A stretch of 34,015 nucleotides of DNA from the NCBI GenBank assembly GCA_013002465.1, contig JABDJO010000111.1:1-34015 (forward strand). Direction: 5' to 3'. Positions 7,124 through 15,601 of this stretch are shown here, in pieces. Position 1 is the stretch's first letter. Every line of letters starts with the position of its first letter. Made by a program: the position numbers and the translations under genes. A model generated the notes under the pieces. It was given only the letters and a program-made list of their open reading frames with translations. It did no database searches and was not told the DNA's origin. This stretch comes from Silicimonas sp. GTDB lineage: Bacteria > Pseudomonadota > Alphaproteobacteria > Rhodobacterales > Rhodobacteraceae.

Positions 7124-9462
7124 GCGTTGCGAAATCTCTGCCCCATGACGCGGCTCCTCTCCACGTCACCGGAACGGCCAGATATGTCGATGATATTCCG
7201 CTGCCTGCGAACACGCTGCATCTGGCATTCGGGTTGTCCGAGGTCGCGCATGGAGAGATCGTTTCGGTTGATCTTGATGCCGTGTGGGCGGCGCCAGGTG
7301 TGATCACAGTTCTGACGGCTGCGGATCTGCCGCACGAAAATGACGTGTCACCGGCGCCATTGCCCGAGCCGATGCTGGCGGTAGATACCGTTCATTATGT
7401 GGGCCAACCGATCTTTCTTGTGGTGGCGACCAGCCATCTCGCGGCACGCAAGGCCGCCAAACTGGGGCGGATCGACATAAAGCCCTTGCCAGCCTTGTTT
7501 TCGGTCGACGAGGCCATGGCCGCTGACAGCAGGTTCGAGGACGGGCCAAGGATATACTCCAAAGGCGACGCCGCACAGGCAATTTCTCAATCACCTCATA
7601 TACTTGAAGGTTCGATCGAGATGGGCGGTCAGGAACATTTCTATCTGGAGGGCCAGGCTGCTGCGGCCATGCCGCAAGAGGGTGGCGACATGATCGTCTA
7701 TTCCTCGACCCAGCATCCGACCGAGATTCAACACAAGGTGGCCCACGCGCTGGGTACGCATATGAATGCCGTGCGTGTCGAGACTCGGCGCATGGGCGGT
7801 GGATTTGGCGGCAAGGAAAGCCAGGGCAACGCCTTGGCCGTATCTTGCGCGGTGGCTGCTTCGATCACGGGAAAGCCCTGCAAGATGCGATATGACCGGG
7901 ACGATGACATGATCATCACCGGCAAACGCCATGATTTTCGCATTGATTACCGCGTCGGGTTCGATGACGAGGGGCGCATTTCGGGGGTCGAGTTCCTTCA
8001 GTTGTGCCGATGCGGGTGGTCGATTGATCTGTCGTTGCCGGTCGCGGACCGAGCCATGCTGCATGCCGACAACGCCTATGCCATTCCCAACATGCGCGTG
8101 GAAAGCCATCGGTTGAAGACAAACACCCAATCGGCAACGGCATATCGCGGCTTTGGTGGCCCGCAAGGCATGTTGGGGATCGAGCGGGTGCTGGATCATG
8201 TGGCGCACGCCATTGGGCGAGACCCGATGGAGGTGCGTCGGCTGAATTACTATCGCGATATGGGCGATACAGGCCCGGGCACCGGGCAGAGATTTGGCGG
8301 CAAGCATTCCCCAAACGCCGAAGATATTGGACCCGAGACGACCCACTACGGGATGCCGGTCGAAGATTTCGTCCTGCACGGCATGACCGAGGCCCTGGTC
8401 GAGAAAAGTGACTATTTCAGGCGAAAAGCGGCTGTTTCGGAATGGAACGCCAGTCATGCGACGTTGAAAAAGGGTATTGCCCTGTCGCCTGTTAAGTTCG
8501 GAATCAGTTTCACACTTACCCACCTCAATCAGGCAGGCGCTTTGGTGCATGTCTATCAGGACGGGTCGATCCATATGAACCATGGCGGCACCGAGATGGG
8601 GCAGGGTTTGTTCCAGAAGGTGGCTCAGGTGGCGGCGGCGCGATTTGGAGTTGGAGCCGAACAGGTCAAGATTACGGCCACCGATACGGCAAAGGTTCCA
8701 AACACATCGGCCACCGCGGCCTCGTCGGGATCGGATCTGAACGGGATGGCAGTGCAGGCGGCCTGTGACACGATCCGCGCACGTCTGGCGTCCTTTGTTG
8801 CGGAACGCGCCGGAACCGATCCTGCCGATGTGCGATTTGAGGATGGGGCCGTTCACGTCGGGAACCAGGCCTTGCCCTTCGAAGATGTTGTGAGTGACGC
8901 CTATTTGGCCCGTATTAGTCTCTCTTCCACTGGATTTTACGCCACTCCGAAGGTGGCCTGGGACCGGATCAAGGGTGAGGGGCGACCGTTTTTCTATTTT
9001 TCGTATGGGGTGGCTGTGACCGAAGTCGTGGTGGATACGCTGACCGGCGAGAACCGCATCCTGCGCGCGGATATTCTGCACGATTGTGGCGCCTCGCTGA
9101 ACCCGGCGATTGATATTGGCCAGATCGAGGGTGGCTATGTTCAGGGGGCCGGTTGGTTAACGACGGAAGAACTGATCTGGGACAGCGAGGGACGGCTTCG
9201 GACCCATGCGCCTTCGACCTATAAAATTCCGGCCTGCTCGGATCGTCCCGACATCTTCAATGTCTCGCTGTGGGATGGCGAGAACCGCGAAAAGACGGTC
9301 TATCGGTCAAAAGCCGTCGGAGAACCGCCCTTCATGCTTGGGATTTCGGCGCATTGCGCCTTGTCCGATGCGGTGGCGGCCTGTGGCGCAGGCTATCCGG
9401 ACCTGAACGCACCCGCCACGGCCGAAGAAGTGCTGGCGTCCATTGGAAGGGCACGGTCGTGA
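7120..9462 (+). CDS. xdhB: Xanthine dehydrogenase large subunit (molybdopterin-binding)
   Basis: XdhB holds the molybdenum cofactor and oxidises the purine ring. The start is the ATG at 7120, which has GGAGGT 6 nt upstream and overlaps the xdhA stop; an ATG at 7072 lies inside xdhA. Visible motifs are RRMGGGFGGKES in the cofactor-binding region, TAYRGFGGPQGML with the substrate-contacting Arg, GTEMGQGLFQKVAQ, and SKAVGEPPFMLG, whose Glu is the base that activates the Mo-bound hydroxyl. The length, 780 residues, is normal. With XdhA it should form the alpha2beta2 enzyme described for Rhodobacter capsulatus. Confidence 0.96.
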   Translation: MSVAKSLPHDAAPLHVTGTARYVDDIPLPANTLHLAFGLSEVAHGEIVSVDLDAVWAAPGVITVLTAADLPHENDVSPAPLPEPMLAVDTVHYVGQPIFLVVATSHLAARKAAKLGRIDIKPLPALFSVDEAMAADSRFEDGPRIYSKGDAAQAISQSPHILEGSIEMGGQEHFYLEGQAAAAMPQEGGDMIVYSSTQHPTEIQHKVAHALGTHMNAVRVETRRMGGGFGGKESQGNALAVSCAVAASITGKPCKMRYDRDDDMIITGKRHDFRIDYRVGFDDEGRISGVEFLQLCRCGWSIDLSLPVADRAMLHADNAYAIPNMRVESHRLKTNTQSATAYRGFGGPQGMLGIERVLDHVAHAIGRDPMEVRRLNYYRDMGDTGPGTGQRFGGKHSPNAEDIGPETTHYGMPVEDFVLHGMTEALVEKSDYFRRKAAVSEWNASHATLKKGIALSPVKFGISFTLTHLNQAGALVHVYQDGSIHMNHGGTEMGQGLFQKVAQVAAARFGVGAEQVKITATDTAKVPNTSATAASSGSDLNGMAVQAACDTIRARLASFVAERAGTDPADVRFEDGAVHVGNQALPFEDVVSDAYLARISLSSTGFYATPKVAWDRIKGEGRPFFYFSYGVAVTEVVVDTLTGENRILRADILHDCGASLNPAIDIGQIEGGYVQGAGWLTTEELIWDSEGRLRTHAPSTYKIPACSDRPDIFNVSLWDGENREKTVYRSKAVGEPPFMLGISAHCALSDAVAACGAGYPDLNAPATAEEVLASIGRARS

Positions 9463-9520
9463 GGGGCTGCATCGCCTTTGGGGTCGCACGTGCCCGAAAG
9501 CACGTTGGATCGGAAAAGCC

Positions 9521-10453
9521 GTGAGTTTCGAGTTGCGGGACATAACTCGGATAGCCCCGGTTGCGCGGGTTGTCGTTGCCCGGACCAGGGGGTCTGTGCC
9601 GCGCGAGGTTGGTGCGGCCATGTTGGTGACAAAAGGCGATTGCCTGGGCACCATCGGTGGCGGGGCTTTGGAACATGAGGCGATCGCACGCGCCCGCGAA
9701 GTTCTTCAGACTGGCGTGGACCGGCTGGACCAAGTGCCCTTGGGGCCGGGTCTGGGCCAGTGTTGCGGCGGGGCCGTAACGCTGCTGACCGAGATTTGGG
9801 ACGAAGCGCGGCTGGCCGATGTGGCGGGCGTGGTGGCGCGTTCCTTGCCCGGGACGGACGGGGACATGCCAATTTCAGTGTCCCGGCTATTGTCGGTCGC
9901 ACGGCGTGAAGGCCGTTTGCCAGAACCGGGGATAGTGGACGGCTGGATGGTGGAGCCGGTGAGCGAACCCGTGCGTGAGATCTGGGTGTGGGGGGCAGGA
10001 CATGTCGGTCGCGCGATTGTCCGGGCCCTGGCGCCTTTGCCGGGTTTGCGGATTTGCTGGGCGGATACCGATCGGGGTCGTTTTCCAGCCGTGATTTGTG
10101 CTGGTGTCGAACCGATGATTGCCGCGAATCCCGCTGATTTAGTGCCGCTTTCGGCCAGTCACTCCGAGCATATCGTGCTGACTTACAGCCATGCCCTGGA
10201 CCTTGAGCTTTGCCACAAGATCCTGTCGCGTCCCTTCCAGTCATTGGGCTTGATCGGGTCGGCGACGAAGCGGGCACGGTTTCGCTCGCGGCTGTCCTCG
10301 TTGGGGCATTCCGCGGCGCAGATCGAACGGATCAAAAGCCCGATTGGCGATCCGGGATTGGGCAAGCATCCTCAGGCGATTGCGCTTGGGGTGGCAACCG
10401 AATTGCTTTCGAAAAGCACAACACAGGTGGACAAAATGGGGCAAACGGCATGA
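9521..10453 (+). CDS. xdhC: XdhC, molybdenum cofactor insertion chaperone
   Basis: XdhC binds the sulfurated molybdenum cofactor, protects it and delivers it to XdhB; it is not part of the mature enzyme. The N-terminal domain shows VVVARTRGSVPREVGAAMLV, GTIGGGALEHEAI and GLGQCCGG, conserved in the family. The C-terminal half is a Rossmann-type domain beginning VWGAGHVGRAIVRAL and containing LGLIGSATKRARF. The GTG at 9521 was chosen because it begins at the conserved region and follows a GGAAAA; an upstream ATG at 9443 would overlap xdhB and add non-conserved residues. The gene ends in an ATGA overlap with the transporter ATPase, which ties enzyme maturation to purine import. Confidence 0.92.
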   Translation: MSFELRDITRIAPVARVVVARTRGSVPREVGAAMLVTKGDCLGTIGGGALEHEAIARAREVLQTGVDRLDQVPLGPGLGQCCGGAVTLLTEIWDEARLADVAGVVARSLPGTDGDMPISVSRLLSVARREGRLPEPGIVDGWMVEPVSEPVREIWVWGAGHVGRAIVRALAPLPGLRICWADTDRGRFPAVICAGVEPMIAANPADLVPLSASHSEHIVLTYSHALDLELCHKILSRPFQSLGLIGSATKRARFRSRLSSLGHSAAQIERIKSPIGDPGLGKHPQAIALGVATELLSKSTTQVDKMGQTA

Positions 10454-11967
10454 GTGCGACGCTTTTGGAGATCAACGGACTGCGCAAGGCCTATCCCGGC
10501 GTTGTGGCAAACGACGATGTCAGCTTCTCTGTCGGAGAAAGCGAAGTACACGCTTTGTTGGGCGAGAACGGCGCGGGCAAGTCGACGTTGGTCAAGATGG
10601 TCTATGGGCTGGTGCGACCTGACGAGGGGCAGATGAGTTTCGCGGGGCGCACCTATGCGCCCGGGTCACCTCACGAAGCGCGGCGGACAGGGATCGCGAT
10701 GGTGTTTCAGCACTTCAGCCTGTTCGAAGCGCTGGACGTGGCAGAAAACGTGGCGCTTGGGATGGAGACGCCGCCGCCAATGCATGAACTGGCCAATAAC
10801 ATCCGGGAGGTCAGCGAGACCTATGGGCTGCCGCTGGACCCCGGGCGGTTGGTCGGAGAGCTGTCGGCGGGCGAGCGTCAGCGGGTCGAGATCATTCGGT
10901 GTCTGTTACAGGACCCGAAGCTTTTGATCATGGATGAGCCGACCAGCGTGCTGACACCGCAAGAGGTCGACATCCTGTTCGAGACGCTTCGCAAGCTTCA
11001 GACCGAGGGCACGTCGATCCTTTATATCAGTCACAAACTCGAGGAAATTCGTGCCTTGTGTGACGGAGCGACCATTCTGCGTCTGGGCAAAGTGACCGGA
11101 ACGTGTGACCCGCGCGAAAAGTCGGCGCGCGAGTTGGCCGAGCTCATGGTGGGCACCGAATTGGCAACACCTGCAGTGCGTGATCACGAATTGGGCGACG
11201 TGGCTCTGGCCCTGAACAAACTTTCGGTGGCATCGACGAATCCGTTCGGAACAACGCTGAAGGACCTATCGCTTGAGGTTCGCAAGGGCGAGGTTCTGGG
11301 CATCGGCGGCGTCGCCGGCAATGGCCAGGACGAGCTTTTGGTCGCGCTGTCGGGCGAAGTTTTGTCAGACCCGGGTGCTGTGCGAATGCATGGCGAGGCG
11401 ATTGGCGGATTTGGCCCAAACCAACGGCGGGCCATGGGGCTTTTGGCGGCCCCCGAGGAACGGCTGGGCCATGCGGCAGCCCCCGACATGAGCCTCGTTG
11501 AAAACGCAGCTTTGTCGGGTTGGGTTAGGCTTGGCATTGTGAATCGCGGGTTTATTGATTGGGGCAAGGCGCGTGGATATGCCGAGGCCGTGATCAAGGA
11601 GTTCGACGTGCGTACGCCGGGGTCAGGCAATGCGGCACGGTCATTGTCAGGTGGCAATCTGCAGAAATTCGTCATCGGGCGCGAGATCATGCAAAAACCC
11701 GAGGTTCTGGTGGTGAACCAGCCGACATGGGGCGTCGATGCAAGTGCTGCCGCCTCGATCCGGCAGGCACTTCTGGATCTGGCGGCGGAAGGGGCGGCGG
11801 TTGTCGTGATTTCTCAGGATCTGGATGAATTGATGGAGATTTCGACCAGGTTTGCGGCTCTGAACGAGGGACGGCTGAGCGAACCGAGGGATGCGGCGGG
11901 GCTGACCATCGACGAGATCGGTTTGATGCTGGGCGGTGCCCATGGGATGGAGGTGGCGCATGTGTAA
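10450..11967 (+). CDS. BMP-type nucleoside/purine ABC transporter, double ATPase
   Basis: This 505-residue ATPase contains two fused nucleotide-binding domains, as in sugar and nucleoside importers of the YufO/RbsA type. The first has Walker A GENGAGKST (about 38-46), Q-loop VFQHFS, signature LSAGERQ (137-143) and Walker B LLIMDEP (157-163). The second has a degenerate Walker A (GGVAGNGQDE), signature LSGGNLQKF and Walker B VLVVNQPTWGVD, the usual asymmetry of this family. Its ATG overlaps the xdhC stop, so it is probably translated together with the xdh genes. The position after xdhABC and before two permeases and a BMP binding protein suggests a purine or nucleoside as substrate. Confidence 0.93.
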   Translation: MSATLLEINGLRKAYPGVVANDDVSFSVGESEVHALLGENGAGKSTLVKMVYGLVRPDEGQMSFAGRTYAPGSPHEARRTGIAMVFQHFSLFEALDVAENVALGMETPPPMHELANNIREVSETYGLPLDPGRLVGELSAGERQRVEIIRCLLQDPKLLIMDEPTSVLTPQEVDILFETLRKLQTEGTSILYISHKLEEIRALCDGATILRLGKVTGTCDPREKSARELAELMVGTELATPAVRDHELGDVALALNKLSVASTNPFGTTLKDLSLEVRKGEVLGIGGVAGNGQDELLVALSGEVLSDPGAVRMHGEAIGGFGPNQRRAMGLLAAPEERLGHAAAPDMSLVENAALSGWVRLGIVNRGFIDWGKARGYAEAVIKEFDVRTPGSGNAARSLSGGNLQKFVIGREIMQKPEVLVVNQPTWGVDASAAASIRQALLDLAAEGAAVVVISQDLDELMEISTRFAALNEGRLSEPRDAAGLTIDEIGLMLGGAHGMEVAHV

Positions 11968-12006
11968 GCAGAGCGACGTGCATATTTTGAACAAGGTGAA
12001 GCGGTC

Positions 12007-13092
12007 ATGATCCGGCTTGAGAAGCGGCCCACTCCGTCGCAGGTCTGGAGTTGGGCGACCCCTTTGGTCGCGGTTCTGGCCACAATGGTTGCCGGCGGTG
12101 TTCTTTTCGCCTTTCTCGGGAAAAACCCCGTCGAGGTGATCCGAACGATTTTCTGGGATCCGATCCTTGGGGAGTTTGCCTTTTACTATCGCGGCCAGCT
12201 TCTGGTGAAGGCGGGGCCGTTGATCCTGATCGCCATTGGTCTGTCCTTGGGGTTTCGCGCCGGAATCTGGAATATCGGGGCCGAAGGTCAGTACATCATG
12301 GGTGCGATTTTCGGGGCCGCTGTGGGTCTTGCCTTCTATCCGATGGAGGCGCGGTGGTTGATCTTTCCGTTGATGATCATTGCAGGCGCCTTTGGTGGTT
12401 TCATCTGGGCGATGATCCCGGGGATTTTGCGCACGCGGTTCAACACCAACGAAATACTTGTGTCGCTTTTGCTGGTCTACGTGGCCGAGCAGATCCTGGC
12501 CTGGGCCGCCTTGAGTGCCCTACGGAACCCTGAAGGGGCCGGATTTCCCGGGTCAAGGAACCTCAAGCAATATGCAAGTGCCGCGAACGAGGAATTGATC
12601 GTGGGATGGGGCATGCACTGGGGCGTCGTGGCGGCGTTTATTGCGGTGATCTTCGCTTACATCCTGTTATCGCGGCACATCCTGGGGCTGAACATCCGTC
12701 TGGCCGGGGAAGCGCCACGGGCGGCGCGGTTTGCCGGTGTGAATCCGGAACGGTTGGTGCTTTTGTGTCTGGGTATCTCGGGCGGATTGGCCGGGTTGGC
12801 CGGACTGTTCGAAGTGGCAGGTCCAGCCGGGCAGATCAGCATTGATTTCAACGTCGGTTACGGGTTCACGGCGATCATCGTGGCCTTCCTCGGGAGGTTG
12901 CACCCGATTGGCATCCTGTTGGCGGGGTTACTGATGGCCCTGACATATATCGGAGGCGAGGCCGCTCAGGCGACACTTGGTTTGCCAGCGGCGGCGATCC
13001 AGGCGTTTCAGGGGATGCTGTTGTTCTTTCTTTTGGCGTTCGATGTCTTGACCAATTACCGGGTACGGTTTGGCAGAGAGGTAAAAGCATGA
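12007..13092 (+). CDS. BMP-type ABC transporter permease (first)
   Basis: This 361-residue integral membrane protein is of the BPD_transp_2 (YufP/RbsC-like) type. The motif WNIGAEGQYIMGAIFGAAVG around residues 90-110 and LGLNIRLAGEAPRAARFAGV around 225-245 are characteristic; the latter is the coupling helix that meets the ATPase. About eight to ten hydrophobic segments are visible. The ATG at 12007 follows AAGGTGA, and the gap after the ATPase gene is 39 nt. Its stop overlaps the next start (ATGA). Family knowledge points to uptake of nucleosides or purine bases across the inner membrane. Confidence 0.92.
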   Translation: MIRLEKRPTPSQVWSWATPLVAVLATMVAGGVLFAFLGKNPVEVIRTIFWDPILGEFAFYYRGQLLVKAGPLILIAIGLSLGFRAGIWNIGAEGQYIMGAIFGAAVGLAFYPMEARWLIFPLMIIAGAFGGFIWAMIPGILRTRFNTNEILVSLLLVYVAEQILAWAALSALRNPEGAGFPGSRNLKQYASAANEELIVGWGMHWGVVAAFIAVIFAYILLSRHILGLNIRLAGEAPRAARFAGVNPERLVLLCLGISGGLAGLAGLFEVAGPAGQISIDFNVGYGFTAIIVAFLGRLHPIGILLAGLLMALTYIGGEAAQATLGLPAAAIQAFQGMLLFFLLAFDVLTNYRVRFGREVKA

Positions 13093-13469
13093 AACAATTC
13101 ATGTGGATGATCGACAACATCCTGGTCTTGATGGCCATCGCTGTTGGGTTTTTCATAGGGTTGGCGGGGCTGTTGCTTGCCGAACTGATCGGCATGGGTG
13201 GCTGGCTGATGGCGCTGATCCTGGTTGTCGGGGGGGCGGTGACCTTTGCGTTTCTCATTGGAATCGACAGTGTTTTCGACCGGATCTTCACAAGCGGCAT
13301 CAAGAAGGCGGCGACCAAGTTGGGGGCCGATGCAGCGACGGCCGAGGGTTTTGAAATCGACAATTCGAAACAAGGCCGTTATGGTTTGATCGGTTTCGTC
13401 GCGGGCGTTGTAATAGCCTTTGCCGTTTCGTTTTTTGCGCCACCGGAACAGATCATGGGGTATTTCTGA
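13089..13469 (+). CDS. Small three-helix membrane protein inside the ABC transporter operon, unrecognised
   Basis: I do not recognise a named family for this 126-residue protein. Three hydrophobic helices are visible at about residues 9-33, 37-60 and 99-117. Between the second and third lies a polar loop of about 38 residues (FDRIFTSGIKKAATKLGADA followed by an acidic stretch). It overlaps the upstream permease stop by 4 nt and shares one base with the downstream permease start (TGATGG), so the three are almost certainly translated together. Importers of the BMP class normally have only ATPase, two permeases and a binding protein, so this would be an added component, perhaps for stability or regulation. 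That role is inference. Confidence 0.85.
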   Translation: MKQFMWMIDNILVLMAIAVGFFIGLAGLLLAELIGMGGWLMALILVVGGAVTFAFLIGIDSVFDRIFTSGIKKAATKLGADAATAEGFEIDNSKQGRYGLIGFVAGVVIAFAVSFFAPPEQIMGYF

Positions 13470-14401
13470 TGGATTTCGGATCAATCAACCCCGTCCTTCT
13501 GATCGCCTCTCTGATGGTGGCATCCACACCTATTTTGCTTGCGGCCATGGGGGAACTCATGGTCGAGAAGTCGGGCGTTCTGAACCTCGGAGTCGAGGGT
13601 ATGATGATCGTCGGTGCGATCTCGGGGTTCATCGTGGCGGTGGAAACCGGATCTCCGGCCCTTGGGTTTGTGGCTGCAGCGGCGGGGGCGACCGTGATGG
13701 CGCTTTTGTTTGCCGTGCTGACCCAGGTTTTCCTGTCGAACCAGGTGGCGACGGGTCTGGGGCTGACACTGTTTGGTCTGGGCGTGTCATCCCTGATGGG
13801 TCAGGGTTATGTGGGCATTCGCCCGCCTGCATCGCCCCGGATGGAGTTTTTCGGCTTGAGCGATCTGCCGGTGGTCGGACCGATCGTCTTCAATCAGCAC
13901 CCGATGGTCTATGTGTCGCTTGCCCTTGTGGCCGGGGTTTGGTGGTATTTCCGATCCACGCGCTCGGGCCTGATCCTGCGCGCGGTTGGGGAAAGTCACG
14001 AGGCGGCCCATGCGCTTGGCTATTCGGTTCTGGGTACACGATTTGCGGCGATTGCCTTTGGCGGGGCCTGTGCGGGGCTTGGGGGTGCTTTCCTGAGCCT
14101 TGTCATCGTGCCGCAGTGGACCGAAGGCATGACCGCGGGTCGCGGCTGGATCGCGCTGGCCATCGTGGTTTTTGCGTCCTGGCGGGCCTGGCGCGTGCTT
14201 TTGGGTGCTTACCTTTTCGGCGGCGTGACGGTCTTGCAGTTGAACCTGCAGGCGGCGGGGATTGCGATTCCGGTCGAGCTCTTGTCGATGTCGCCTTACC
14301 TGATAACCATTCTTGTGCTGGTTATAATTTCGTCCGACAAAAGGCGCGCTGCTGCCAGTGCTCCGGCGTCGCTCGGGCGACCATTCCACGCCTCAAGCTG
14401 A
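13469..14401 (+). CDS. BMP-type ABC transporter permease (second)
   Basis: This 310-residue permease is of the YufQ-like type and pairs with the first one. Recognisable segments are LAAMGELMVEKSGVLNLGVE near residues 24-45, the classic YufQ-type motif, and LILRAVGESHEAAHALGYSV near 170-190, the ATPase-contacting loop. Multiple hydrophobic segments cover the rest. It begins on the last base of the previous stop codon, so it is translationally coupled to the small membrane protein. After its stop, 33 nt separate it from the binding protein gene. Confidence 0.92.
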   Translation: MDFGSINPVLLIASLMVASTPILLAAMGELMVEKSGVLNLGVEGMMIVGAISGFIVAVETGSPALGFVAAAAGATVMALLFAVLTQVFLSNQVATGLGLTLFGLGVSSLMGQGYVGIRPPASPRMEFFGLSDLPVVGPIVFNQHPMVYVSLALVAGVWWYFRSTRSGLILRAVGESHEAAHALGYSVLGTRFAAIAFGGACAGLGGAFLSLVIVPQWTEGMTAGRGWIALAIVVFASWRAWRVLLGAYLFGGVTVLQLNLQAAGIAIPVELLSMSPYLITILVLVIISSDKRRAAASAPASLGRPFHASS

Positions 14402-14434
14402 GGCAGCTCTGAAATACACCAACGGGAGAACAAC

Positions 14435-15508
14435 ATGAAGAAACGTACATTCCTGGCCGCGACGCTTGCGGCCACCATGGCCACCGGCGCCTTTGCCGAT
14501 GGCCACGAGCCGGTGAAGGTCGGCTTTATATATGTCGGGCCTATCGGCGACGGTGGCTGGACCTATGAGCACCATCAGGGGCTTTTGGCTGTCGAGGCCG
14601 AGTTCGGTGACAAGGTTGAAACCGTCTATCAGGAAAACGTACCCGAAGGCGCTGATGCCGAGCGGGCCCTGACCCAGATGGCTTTGCAGGGTGCTGACAT
14701 CATCTTTACAACGTCGTTCGGGTACATGGATCCGACGATCAACGTGGCCCAAAAGTTCCCTGACGTGAAGTTTGAACATGCCACGGGATACAAGCGTGCG
14801 GACAACGTTTCGACCTATTCGGCGCGATTCTATGAAGGCCGTGCCGTGCAGGGCCATATCGCGGGTAGGATGACGAAGACCAACAAGATTGGCTATATCG
14901 CCTCCTTTCCGATCCCGGAAGTGATCCGGGGGATCAACTCGACCTATATCCACGCCAAAAAGGCGAACCCGGATGTCGAGATGAATGTGATCTGGGTGTA
15001 CACTTGGTTTGATCCGGCGAAAGAGGCAGATGCTGCCAAGGCGCTGATCGACAACGGGATCGACGTTGTTTTGCAGCACACGGATTCAACCGCGCCTCAG
15101 GCGGCAGCGGCGGAAGCTGGCGTGATTTCGTTCGGTCAGGCTTCGGACATGGCCGAGTACAAACCCGCGCCTCGGGTGTCGTCGATCATTGACAACTGGG
15201 GACCCTATTACATCCAGCGCGTTCGCGCCGTGATGGACGGTAGTTGGGAAAGCGTCGACACTTGGGATGGTATCGGCCCCGGCATGGTTGAGATTGGTGA
15301 AATCACCGATGCGGTTCCCGCCGATGTGAAGGCCGAGGCCGAAGCGTTGCGCGACAGCATTGCAGCGGGCGAATACTCCCCCTTCACCGGCCCTTTGAAC
15401 AAGCAGGACGGGTCGGCCTGGCTGGCCGAGGGCGAAGTTGCCGACGATGGCACGCTGGCCGGCATGGGGTTCTATGTTGAAGGGATCACCGGCGAAATCC
15501 CCAATTGA
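14435..15508 (+). CDS. BMP-family substrate-binding protein of the ABC transporter
   Basis: The 357-residue protein starts with a Sec signal peptide (MKKRTFLAATLAATMATGAFA) cleaved before DGHEPVKVG. There is no lipobox Cys, so it should be a free periplasmic protein. The body carries BMP-domain features: VGFIYVGPIGDGGWTYEHHQ at the start of the first lobe, DIIFTTSFGYMD, ARFYEGRAVQGHIAG and VVLQHTDSTAPQAAAAEAGV. BMP/PnrA-type proteins bind nucleosides, and related proteins beside xdh genes in Roseobacters are inferred to bind purines. GGGAGAA precedes the ATG. A strong terminator follows, marking the end of the purine operon. Confidence 0.93.
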   Translation: MKKRTFLAATLAATMATGAFADGHEPVKVGFIYVGPIGDGGWTYEHHQGLLAVEAEFGDKVETVYQENVPEGADAERALTQMALQGADIIFTTSFGYMDPTINVAQKFPDVKFEHATGYKRADNVSTYSARFYEGRAVQGHIAGRMTKTNKIGYIASFPIPEVIRGINSTYIHAKKANPDVEMNVIWVYTWFDPAKEADAAKALIDNGIDVVLQHTDSTAPQAAAAEAGVISFGQASDMAEYKPAPRVSSIIDNWGPYYIQRVRAVMDGSWESVDTWDGIGPGMVEIGEITDAVPADVKAEAEALRDSIAAGEYSPFTGPLNKQDGSAWLAEGEVADDGTLAGMGFYVEGITGEIPN

Positions 15509-15528
15509 TGCAAAAGTAACTTGACGGA

Positions 15529-15552
15529 AAAGGCCGCCTTCGGGCGGCCTTT
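15529..15552 (+). terminator. UUCG-loop terminator of the xdh-transporter operon
   Basis: AAAGGCCGCC (15529-15538) pairs perfectly with GGCGGCCTTT (15543-15552) across a TTCG tetraloop. The 3' side continues TTTGACTTTTT. It lies 20 nt after the binding-protein stop. Confidence 0.9.
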
Positions 15553-15601
15553 GACTTTTTCACGGGCTGGGGTCTAACTCGGGCCGTTGGAAAGGAGCCG
15601 C

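Noticed and set aside
7120..9462. XdhB shows DRDDDM where mammalian xanthine oxidases have a Glu-containing NEDM, possibly a substrate-specificity change
   Set aside because: I could not confirm the alignment to the substrate-contacting Glu, and bacterial enzymes may commonly have this form, so no claim is made.
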